From contig CAKZIH010000077.1 in NCBI GenBank assembly GCA_936931335.1, forward strand, positions 1 through 13,449: DNA of 13,449 nucleotides, in the 5' to 3' direction. Below the pieces are notes generated by a model. The model did no database searches, was not told the origin of the DNA, and was given only the letters and a program-made list of their open reading frames with translations. The stretch is from an uncultured Nostocoides sp. (GTDB taxonomy: Bacteria; Actinomycetota; Actinomycetes; Actinomycetales; Dermatophilaceae). Below, one piece after another: positions 8,317 through 13,295 of this stretch. Position 1 is the stretch's first letter; each line of letters begins with the position of its first letter. The translations under genes and the position numbers were made by a program.

Positions 8317-8345
8317 TCGCTGGTCCGCCAGCCAGGAGACGACAC

Positions 8346-8381
8346 CGAGGCCGTATGCCGCACCCGCGGCATACGGCCTCG
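8346..8381 (+). terminator. Perfect 16-bp hairpin downstream of rho
   Basis: The arms 8346-8361 and 8366-8381 are exact reverse complements around a 4-nt ACCC loop, starting 29 nt after the rho stop. No T-run follows (next bases CTCGTCTGATACC), so it resembles the U-less hairpin terminators or mRNA 3'-end stabilisers reported in actinobacteria. The arms contain GTATGCCG and CGGCATAC, so the hairpin is an inverted pair of the octamer repeated across the window. A second tiny stem with UUCG-like loop follows at 8393-8403. Confidence 0.65.
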
Positions 8382-8436
8382 CTCGTCTGATACCCCTTCG
8401 GGGCGCAGGGGGTTACTTGTCCGTTGACAAAATCTG

Positions 8437-8464
8437 TTGGGGGGGGGGAGGCTCTCCCTAGGCT
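8437..8464 (+). promoter_or_regulatory. Candidate promoter of the accessory operon with a G10 tract
   Basis: A run of ten Gs lies at 8439-8448. TTGGGG (8437-8442) and TAGGCT (8459-8464) would form a -35/-10 pair with a 16-nt spacer, and the G-run covers the end of the -35 and the start of the spacer. TAGGCT fits the TANNNT pattern used by actinobacterial housekeeping sigma factors. A perfect TTGACA at 8424-8429 lies 29 nt from TAGGCT, too far to pair with it. Slippage in the G-run would alter spacer length. The promoter call is inference; the G-run is directly seen. Confidence 0.4.
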
Positions 8465-8500
8465 TCCACCGCGGAAGCGTCATTCAGGTAGGAGATCTTT
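8462..8500 (+). promoter_or_regulatory. Leader hairpin and ribosome binding site of the secreted peptide gene
   Basis: GCTTCC-ACCGC-GGAAGC (8462-8478) is a perfect 6-bp stem, directly followed by AGGAGATC with AGGAG at 8490-8494, 6 nt before the ATG at 8501. The strong Shine-Dalgarno sequence fixes this start. The hairpin does not cover the ribosome site; it may only stabilise the 5' end. Confidence 0.5.
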
Positions 8501-8824
8501 ATGAAGCGTCTCACCCGATCAGGAACGGCACTGCTGGTGTGCGCGGGGGCAGTGGCGCTGTCATCCCTCCCGGCGTACGCGATCGATGACCGGCACGGCT
8601 CCCGCGAATGCAACTCTGGCTACCATCTGTCCGTGAGCAGTAACACGTCCACGGCCGGTTCACCCTCTAGTTTTGCCGTGGCGCACGTCGTGGGGTCCAG
8701 GTCCTACTCGTGGAGCCAGCCCGGCTATCACACCTGGGATTCTCGATTGGGAGGGGTAGCGTGGCAGGTTTCCACCACGGGGACCATTACCAGCGCCGGG
8801 ACAGGCTGCCATCGCGCCGAGTGA
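8501..8824 (+). CDS. Small secreted two-cysteine peptide, unknown function
   Basis: The 107-residue product has a clear Sec signal peptide: basic MKRLTRSG, a hydrophobic core at 9-22, and AYA cleavage after residue 27. This leaves a mature peptide of about 80 residues, rich in Ser, Thr, Gly, Tyr and Trp, with exactly two cysteines near its ends (C37 and C103) that could form a disulfide. Alternating polar/hydrophobic stretches suggest a beta-rich fold. I do not recognise the family. A small exported peptide ahead of a lipoprotein and an ABC exporter is reminiscent of bacteriocin loci of the lactococcin 972 type, but the diagnostic motifs of that family are not obvious. The strong ribosome site and first position suggest the highest expression in the operon. 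Its TGA overlaps the next GTG by 4 nt. Coding status is well supported; function is open. Confidence 0.85.
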   Translation: MKRLTRSGTALLVCAGAVALSSLPAYAIDDRHGSRECNSGYHLSVSSNTSTAGSPSSFAVAHVVGSRSYSWSQPGYHTWDSRLGGVAWQVSTTGTITSAGTGCHRAE

Positions 8825-9483
8825 GGCCCACCGCGGCCGGTTTCGGACGGTGTTTAGGTCTCATGGCGGCAGCCGGAGGGGCAATGGTATTGGGTGCCTG
8901 CGGCGGGTCAGCGCCGGCACCGATGCAATCTTCCTCCGCTCAGTCGCAAGCGGCTTCGGATCCGGGAGATGTGTGGCGCAAGTTCTACGGGATTACCAAT
9001 CCTCCCGACGTGCAGGTAGTTCGTTCCATAGCCCCTGAGGACGTCGATGGGGTGTTGAGCGACTGTCTCGCCGAGGCTGGATATGCGCCGATGGCAGACG
9101 GCGGGTACGACGTGCCGACTTCCATGAAGCCCGCCTTTAACCTCGCCCAGTACACGTGCCGGATGAAGTATCCGATTATCGACAAGTACTCGGGCGCGTG
9201 GGGCGAGGAACAGATCCGTCGGCAATATAACTGGACTACCGGGTTCCTCCTTGGGTGCTTGGCCGAGCACGGTCATCCAGTCTCGTCAGCGGTACCCAGC
9301 GAATCCAAGTTTATCGAGACTTGGGTGACGGCGCCCTTCTATCCGTTCTCAGAGTTAGGTGCGGCAGGTGTGCCGAGTGCGGAACTGAATGCCCTGGAGC
9401 GAGATTGTCCGCAAATTGCCCCTTCCTCGATCGTCTGGGACGGCGAGAGCATCTCCCAGTGGCGTCAACGGACCGGCCGGTGA
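8821..9483 (+). CDS. Cysteine-rich lipoprotein with repeated CLAExG motif
   Basis: Starting at GTG 8821, which overlaps the previous stop (GTGA), the product is 220 residues with a lipoprotein signal peptide and lipobox VLGAC (lipidated C27), then a short Ser/Ala/Gln linker. In-frame starts further upstream (to 8710) lie in the peptide gene and would spoil the signal peptide. The exported part carries four more cysteines, C82, C113, C146 and C196, compatible with two disulfides. The segments VLSDCLAEAGY (78-88) and FLLGCLAEHGH (142-152) look like an internal duplication. I recognise no enzyme motif. It is likely anchored outside the membrane, where it could bind or shield the co-encoded peptide, act as an immunity protein, or be a part of the ABC complex. 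Codon use is less GC-biased than in rho. The adaptor gene starts 10 nt downstream. Confidence 0.85.
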   Translation: MRPTAAGFGRCLGLMAAAGGAMVLGACGGSAPAPMQSSSAQSQAASDPGDVWRKFYGITNPPDVQVVRSIAPEDVDGVLSDCLAEAGYAPMADGGYDVPTSMKPAFNLAQYTCRMKYPIIDKYSGAWGEEQIRRQYNWTTGFLLGCLAEHGHPVSSAVPSESKFIETWVTAPFYPFSELGAAGVPSAELNALERDCPQIAPSSIVWDGESISQWRQRTGR

Positions 9484-9489
9484 TCACCG
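9478..9489. repeat. Perfect 12-bp palindrome between lipoprotein and adaptor genes
   Basis: CGGTGATCACCG is self-complementary and spans the lipoprotein stop codon. It contains GGTGATC, complementary to the 3' end of 16S rRNA and 8 nt before the adaptor ATG, so its simplest role is as a ribosome site. Folding could hide that site; an operator role is also possible. Confidence 0.35.
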
Positions 9490-9493
9490 ATTG

Positions 9494-10624
9494 ATGAAGA
9501 CCAATCGTGGAACCGCTCCCTTGCCCGCCCCTGATACACCGCGCCTCAAGTCCCGCCTCCGCCGAGCACTCGGGGTGGGGTCGATTTTCGTGGTCCTCCT
9601 CGGGCTCGGGGGCGTTGCTGGGTGGTCCCTGGCGCACGTCACCGGGGACTCAACTGCTGGCCGTGCGGAAAGACCCGCATTCGTAACCACGGTTGCCACC
9701 CACGGGGTGGTGAAGGAGGACGTGCCGCTGGATATTACGGCGCAGTGGGCCTCGCAGCCGCTGGTAACCAATCAACTCAGCGGAGTAGTAACCGATGTCA
9801 AGGTCCGCACGGGTGACCGATTGCGGTCCGGTGATGTCCTCTATTCGGCCAATTTGCTCCCGGTGACGATCGCGGAAGGGAAGTTTCCGCTGTTTCGGGA
9901 TGTCGAGCCCGGGCTCAAGGGGGCTGACGTGGCCAACGTGCAGAGCTTCCTCGCCGACCAAGGGTTTTATGCGGGGCCGACGGATGGGGCCGCGGGGGCG
10001 GGAACTGTCGCTGCCATTCGGGCGTGGCAAAAGAGCGTGGGCTCTCCGGAGAGCGGGGTGATAGAACCCGGCCGGCTGCTGATGGTGCCGCGCCTGCCCG
10101 TTCGCGCCCAGGTCGATACCACCAAGCTGCGGGTGGGCGCGAAGTTGGCCGGTGGTGAAGATGTGGTGCGCGCGTTCGCGACCGAGCCCTCCTTCACGCT
10201 GACAACGTCTGATCAGGTTGCCCAGCGCTTGACTGCGCAGGTCGAGATCACCATTGCCCCGGGATCTGGGGCGGGCGCGTGGTCTGCCCGCGCCGGGGCG
10301 TCCAAAGAGGACCCCCAATCTGGTCAGATCGTGGTTCGACTCAGGGGGCCCGATGGTGGCTCTGTCTGTGGCACGACCTGCCAGACCGTGCCCTATGGAA
10401 CACCCACCACTTATCCCGCTAAGGCCGTGGTCGTTCCCGAGGTCTCAGGCACCGTCCTGCCCGCCGCGGCAGTGGTGACCGACGGGTCTGGTAGTTCTGT
10501 CGTGGTCGCGGACGACGGCCGGCGGCTCCCGGTGACGGTCCGGGCGGTGGCCGGCGGTCTGGCGTGCATCTCCGGCGTCCAGCCCGGTCAGCGAGTTCGG
10601 CTTGCCGGTGCACAACAGACTTGA
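9494..10624 (+). CDS. HlyD/MacA-like adaptor with peptidoglycan-binding domain
   Basis: The 376-residue product has a cytoplasmic N-terminus with RLKSRLRR (18-25), one transmembrane helix (about 28-47), and then an extracytoplasmic adaptor. A lipoyl-like half-motif, SGVVTDVKVRTGDRLRSGD (96-114), is followed by an inserted PG_binding_1-type domain (about 134-190; GLKGADVANVQSFLADQGFY and AAIRAWQK). The second half resembles the membrane-proximal part of periplasmic adaptors (VLPAAAVV, VTVRAVAGGLACISGVQPGQRV). C292 and C296 (CGTTC) form a close cysteine pair. The ATG at 9494 follows GGTGATC by 8 nt; the in-frame ATG at 9389 lies within the lipoprotein gene and would put 35 extra residues before the helix. 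In Gram-negatives such adaptors link MacB to TolC; in this Gram-positive the wall-binding domain presumably docks the ABC pair to peptidoglycan. Confidence 0.88.
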   Translation: MKTNRGTAPLPAPDTPRLKSRLRRALGVGSIFVVLLGLGGVAGWSLAHVTGDSTAGRAERPAFVTTVATHGVVKEDVPLDITAQWASQPLVTNQLSGVVTDVKVRTGDRLRSGDVLYSANLLPVTIAEGKFPLFRDVEPGLKGADVANVQSFLADQGFYAGPTDGAAGAGTVAAIRAWQKSVGSPESGVIEPGRLLMVPRLPVRAQVDTTKLRVGAKLAGGEDVVRAFATEPSFTLTTSDQVAQRLTAQVEITIAPGSGAGAWSARAGASKEDPQSGQIVVRLRGPDGGSVCGTTCQTVPYGTPTTYPAKAVVVPEVSGTVLPAAAVVTDGSGSSVVVADDGRRLPVTVRAVAGGLACISGVQPGQRVRLAGAQQT

Positions 10625-10634
10625 CTCAGACGGT

Positions 10635-11264
10635 GTGTCGGCGCAAGGACTGACCTTCGGTTACGACGCCGCCCGCCCGCTCTTTCGCGATTGGCATGCG
10701 CAATTCCCGGCGGGCACAATGACTGGCGTCCTGGGGCGATCCGGGCGCGGCAAGTCCACGCTGCTCTATCTCTTGGGGCTCATGCTGCGCCCGCAAAGCG
10801 GGAGTGTTGTCGTGGATGGAGTCGCTCTGTCGGGCTTGTCCGATCGCGATCGGGCACGATACCGGGCGGAGTACTACGGCTTCGTCTTCCAGGATGCGGC
10901 TTTGGATCCCACGCGTTCGGTGATGGACAATATCGTCGAGTCCGCGCTCTATCGCCGCGAGTCCCGGTCGACGGCAATGCATCGAGCCCGAGCGCTGCTC
11001 GCAGAGTTTGAAATCGACGTGCAGGAGGACCAACGCCCGGGACAAGTTTCCGGCGGTCAGGCGCAACGGATTGCCCTCTGTCGTGCGCTGCTTGGACGTC
11101 CGCGAATCATTCTCGCGGACGAGCCCACGGGTAATCTCGACCCCCGATCCGCCGACGTGGTCTTGACGGCCCTGCGCGCGGCCGTGACAGAGGGAGCGGT
11201 CGCGATTGTGGTGACCCACAGTCCGGAAGTGGCCGACTTATGTGACCGCGTCGTGGAATTATGA
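10635..11264 (+). CDS. ABC transporter ATP-binding protein (MacB/LolD-like)
   Basis: Cytoplasmic ATPase powering the permease encoded next. With the GTG at 10635 the product is 209 residues and starts directly at the ABC fold (SAQGLTFGYDAARPLF), 10 nt after the adaptor stop. Upstream in-frame TTG 10602 and GTG 10608 overlap the adaptor and add residues outside the fold; no option has a strong ribosome site. All motifs are present: Walker A GRSGRGKST (34-42), Q-loop Q86 in FVFQD, signature VSGGQAQR (138-145), Walker B RIILADEP (157-164) with the catalytic E163, D-loop GNLDP, and switch histidine H195 in VVTHSP. The GNLD after Walker B and the short length are typical of MacB/LolD/FtsE-class ATPases. 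The stop overlaps the permease start as ATGA, so the subunits are made in a coupled way. Confidence 0.93.
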   Translation: MSAQGLTFGYDAARPLFRDWHAQFPAGTMTGVLGRSGRGKSTLLYLLGLMLRPQSGSVVVDGVALSGLSDRDRARYRAEYYGFVFQDAALDPTRSVMDNIVESALYRRESRSTAMHRARALLAEFEIDVQEDQRPGQVSGGQAQRIALCRALLGRPRIILADEPTGNLDPRSADVVLTALRAAVTEGAVAIVVTHSPEVADLCDRVVEL

Positions 11265-12364
11265 GGGACCACCCCCTGCCCGCGGTGATTCGGGAAGCCG
11301 CCGCGGCCGCGCGGAGCCAAATCGTCATCTCGGCACTGCTGATGATGCTGATCGCCGGCACGGTTATTGCCATCGCGGGCACCGCAGGGCAAGCTGCAGC
11401 CGCTCAGCGCCAGGTACTCAATGTCATTGATCGCGAGGACACCCGGACCATCACCGTCCGGGCGAGATTGGACGCTGATCTGCGGGCCGACCTGGTCACT
11501 CAGGTGAGCGGGTTTTCCGGAGTGGAGTGGGTTGTCGGCCTCGGCCCAGCCCAGGATGGGTATAACGCGAACGGCGTTGGACGTCGGGCTGTGGGTGTGC
11601 GGCGTGTCTATTCCTCGTCGCTGGATCCGTTGCGACTGTCGCACAAGTCTCCGATTCACGATGCGGCCTATGTCGATGAGGCTGCCAAGGATCTCCTCGG
11701 GCTAGCCGACTCGGTGGGGGCAGTCAATGTGGGGGCAGGGCTCATGTCCTATCCCGTCGTGGGTGCGGCGAATCCCCCGGCGACGGTGACGCGGGGAGAG
11801 GCCGTCGTTTTCGTGCCTAGCTCTGCGACGAATGTGGCGCCGCTGGTGGGGTTGACCGTGCAGGCCGATTCCCCCGACCGGGTGGCCCCCCTGCTCAGAG
11901 CGATCACGACGGTGGTTGTCAGCCGCGATCCCAGCCAGGTCACCATCGAGTCCAGCTCCCGGGTGGCGGCTCTACGCGCGTCTATCGAGGAAGACCTGGC
12001 GAGATTCGGGCGCGGATTGCTCCTGCTGATTCTGACGGCGTCAGCCGCCTTGACGGCCTTGATCCTTGCGGCGCTGGTGCAGTTGCGGCGGCGAGATTTC
12101 GGCCGTCGTCGAGCCTTAGGGGCGACGCGCGGAATGGTCATCGGCCTGCTGCTCACGCAGGTTGTTCTCCTTGTTGCCCTTGGCGAGGCACTTGGAATCG
12201 CGATTGTGGTTCTCACCTCGACGGCGCGCGGAGCCGACCTGCCCGGATGGGATTTCTTCCTTTCGACGGGTTATCTCATTCTTTTTACTGCCGTCTTGGC
12301 GGCTATCGTGCCGGCCGTCTTTGCGTCGCGGCGTGACCCACTCAAGGAATTGCGCACCCCGTGA
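11261..12364 (+). CDS. ABC transporter permease, MacB/FtsX-like
   Basis: The 367-residue product has the MacB/FtsX layout: an N-terminal helix (about 21-43), a large extracytoplasmic domain (about 45-250), and three C-terminal helices (about 252-273, 292-318, 335-355). The cytoplasmic loop RRRDFGRRRALGATRG (276-291) is the usual FtsX-family coupling signature, and the C-terminal RDPLKELRTP matches the family's DPxxxLR-P ending. Such permeases work as dimers and act on substrates outside the membrane rather than moving them through it, which suits a Sec-exported peptide or lipoprotein as client. It starts with ATG overlapping the ATPase stop by 4 nt. It is the last gene of the operon; only 36 nt separate it from the convergent acetyltransferase, with no clear terminator. 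Confidence 0.92.
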   Translation: MRDHPLPAVIREAAAAARSQIVISALLMMLIAGTVIAIAGTAGQAAAAQRQVLNVIDREDTRTITVRARLDADLRADLVTQVSGFSGVEWVVGLGPAQDGYNANGVGRRAVGVRRVYSSSLDPLRLSHKSPIHDAAYVDEAAKDLLGLADSVGAVNVGAGLMSYPVVGAANPPATVTRGEAVVFVPSSATNVAPLVGLTVQADSPDRVAPLLRAITTVVVSRDPSQVTIESSSRVAALRASIEEDLARFGRGLLLLILTASAALTALILAALVQLRRRDFGRRRALGATRGMVIGLLLTQVVLLVALGEALGIAIVVLTSTARGADLPGWDFFLSTGYLILFTAVLAAIVPAVFASRRDPLKELRTP

Positions 12365-12400
12365 CCGGGGCAGCGATAGACAGCGGCGTGTTCGCCCATG

Positions 12401-13117
12401 TCATATCGAGCCGGTGGGTACGTCCGCGCGGGGCAAGGCCACGCGCAACTGCGGGAACTCGTGATCGGTAAAGCCGTGGCCCAGGTAGCGGCGTCGGCCC
12501 TCCTGCGTGGCGAAGAGTTCCACGCCGGTGGCGTCGGTCTCCTCGCGGAACCACTGCATCACCGCGTCGATGCAGGCCTGGGCCAGCCCGCCCATCCGGT
12601 ATTCGGGGAAGGTCACCACATTCCCGAGGATGCCGACCCGGCCCTGCGGATGGCCCGGACTCGGCATCCGGTCGGTGACCTGGCCGATGGCGCAGGCGAC
12701 GACCGAACCATTCACATCCGCCACGGTGATATTGACGTCCGGATGCTGCAGGTTCACCTGCAGCCAGCGCTGCGCCTCGCGCTGCCAGCCGGCCGCGGAC
12801 AGGGCCTGCGGGGCGGTTCCCATCGCTTCGAAGAGCAAGGCGCGCAAGGCAATCAGCGCCGCCAGGTCTCGGGACTTGGCGCGGCGGATCACCGGCATAC
12901 CGTCGGTGCGGGCAGTCTCGGGCTCCCGGTCGCGATCTCGCGATCGCAAGGCCCGGGCCACCTGCTTGGGGGCAACCGCGCGCGGGGGAGTGCGACGCCA
13001 GCGCTTGCCGCTCTCTTTCGGCTGCGCCGGATCAGCGCTCTCTTTCGGCTGCGCCGGATCAGTGATCTCCTTCTGCTGCGCCCGATCCGCGCTCTCCTCG
13101 ACGTCCTTGCCGCTCAC
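12401..13117 (-). CDS. GNAT-family N-acetyltransferase with repeat-bearing N-terminal tail
   Basis: From GTG 13117 the product is 238 residues. Residues 74-238 are a GNAT fold: the start MPVIRRAKSRDLAALIALR, a core strand ITVADVNGSVVACAIG, the acetyl-CoA motif region NVVTFPEYRMGGLAQACID (about 166-184; the usual RG-G loop reads RMGG), and a C-terminal GRRRYLGHGF segment typical of the fold. The acceptor is unknown. Residues 7-36 are tandem 9-mers (EESADRAQQ, KEITDPAQP, KESADPAQP, KES), followed by a basic linker. The start is uncertain: ATG 12898 gives just the GNAT domain (165 residues) but has no ribosome site. GTG 13117 has no ribosome site either, but a candidate -10 ends 5 nt upstream, as in leaderless mRNAs. 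The 27-nt repeat period favours the long form being translated. Longer frames would be antisense to rpmE. Confidence 0.85.
   Translation of the reverse strand: MSGKDVEESADRAQQKEITDPAQPKESADPAQPKESGKRWRRTPPRAVAPKQVARALRSRDRDREPETARTDGMPVIRRAKSRDLAALIALRALLFEAMGTAPQALSAAGWQREAQRWLQVNLQHPDVNITVADVNGSVVACAIGQVTDRMPSPGHPQGRVGILGNVVTFPEYRMGGLAQACIDAVMQWFREETDATGVELFATQEGRRRYLGHGFTDHEFPQLRVALPRADVPTGSI
13010..13099 (-). repeat. 27-nt in-frame tandem repeat in the acetyltransferase N-terminus
   Basis: About 3.3 units with starts 27 nt apart (plus-strand 13011, 13038, 13065, 13092). The two units nearest the GNAT domain are nearly identical on the plus strand (CTCTCTTTCGGCTGCGCCGG); the others have diverged. 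Each unit encodes nine residues, consensus KESADPAQP, so copy-number change would not shift the frame. Confidence 0.8.
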
Positions 13118-13122
13118 GGCGC

Positions 13123-13128
13123 ACAGTA
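13123..13128 (-). promoter_or_regulatory. Candidate -10 for a leaderless acetyltransferase mRNA
   Basis: Read on the minus strand, TACTGT fits TANNNT and ends 5 nt before the GTG at 13117, the spacing expected if transcription starts at or near the start codon. No good -35 is seen. The element overlaps one copy of the repeated octamer (13126-13133). Confidence 0.3.
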
Positions 13129-13283
13129 TGCCGCCGGCGGCGGAATAGACGCTGAAAGGAGCGTGTTTTGGCGTGGGTAAGCCGCTCTGGCACACTTGAG
13201 CGGTTGGCCGGTTCACGGCATACGTCCCGATGACGTAGGGCTTGCATCCCGATCTGGATGGGCTCGCCGACCCGGCGCCGGAC

Positions 13284-13289
13284 AAGGAG
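13284..13289 (+). promoter_or_regulatory. Ribosome binding site of rpmE
   Basis: AAGGAG lies 6 nt before the ATG at 13296, a near-consensus site fitting a highly expressed ribosomal protein. Confidence 0.8.
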
Positions 13290-13295
13290 CATCGC

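Larger units (their letters stand above)
1248..13223. repeat. Dispersed octamer CGGCATAC (13 copies)
   Basis: Exact copies start at 1248, 3542, 5704, 8367, 12893 and 13216 on the plus strand, and the reverse complement GTATGCCG starts at 2880, 3096, 3499, 3885, 6563, 8353 and 13126. Ten lie in genes, two form the hairpin after rho, and the 13126 and 13216 copies bound the rpmE promoter region (13126 is just upstream of the acetyltransferase start). None lies between 8375 and 12892. Within genes the word is read in different frames (GCA TAC, TAT GCC, GTA TGC CGC, GGT ATG CCG), so it is not one favoured codon pair. Confidence 0.75.
13118..13295 (+). promoter_or_regulatory. Divergent intergenic region upstream of rpmE
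   Basis: These 178 nt should contain the rpmE promoter. The best pair I see is TTGAGC (13196-13201) and CATACG (13219-13224) with a 17-nt spacer; the -10 is poor. A 5-bp stem CATCC/GGATG (13245-13249/13256-13260) lies in the presumed leader. Two octamer copies (13126-13133 and 13216-13223) face each other across the region. Confidence 0.35.

Noticed and set aside
8424..8464. Perfect TTGACA at 8424 paired with TAGGCT at 8459 as a classic promoter
   Set aside because: The 29-nt spacer is far outside the 16-19 nt range, and loss of all ten Gs would still leave 19. The TTGGGG/TAGGCT pair is more plausible.
8710..8820. Upstream extension of the lipoprotein gene to ATG 8710
   Set aside because: It would overlap the peptide gene by over 100 nt and put about 37 polar residues before the signal peptide, destroying the lipoprotein export signal that begins at 8821.
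8501..8824. Assignment of the small peptide to the lactococcin 972 bacteriocin family
   Set aside because: Size, Sec export and ABC neighbours fit, but I could not see the family's characteristic motifs in the mature sequence, so I leave it unassigned.
9389..9493. Upstream start of the adaptor at ATG 9389
   Set aside because: It lies within the lipoprotein gene and adds 35 residues of unrelated composition before a normal Lys/Arg-rich N-terminus; ATG 9494 has a suitable ribosome site.
12365..12400. Bidirectional terminator in the 36-nt gap between permease and acetyltransferase
   Set aside because: Only a 4-bp stem (GGCG/CGCC at 12385-12396) without T-runs is visible; too weak to call.
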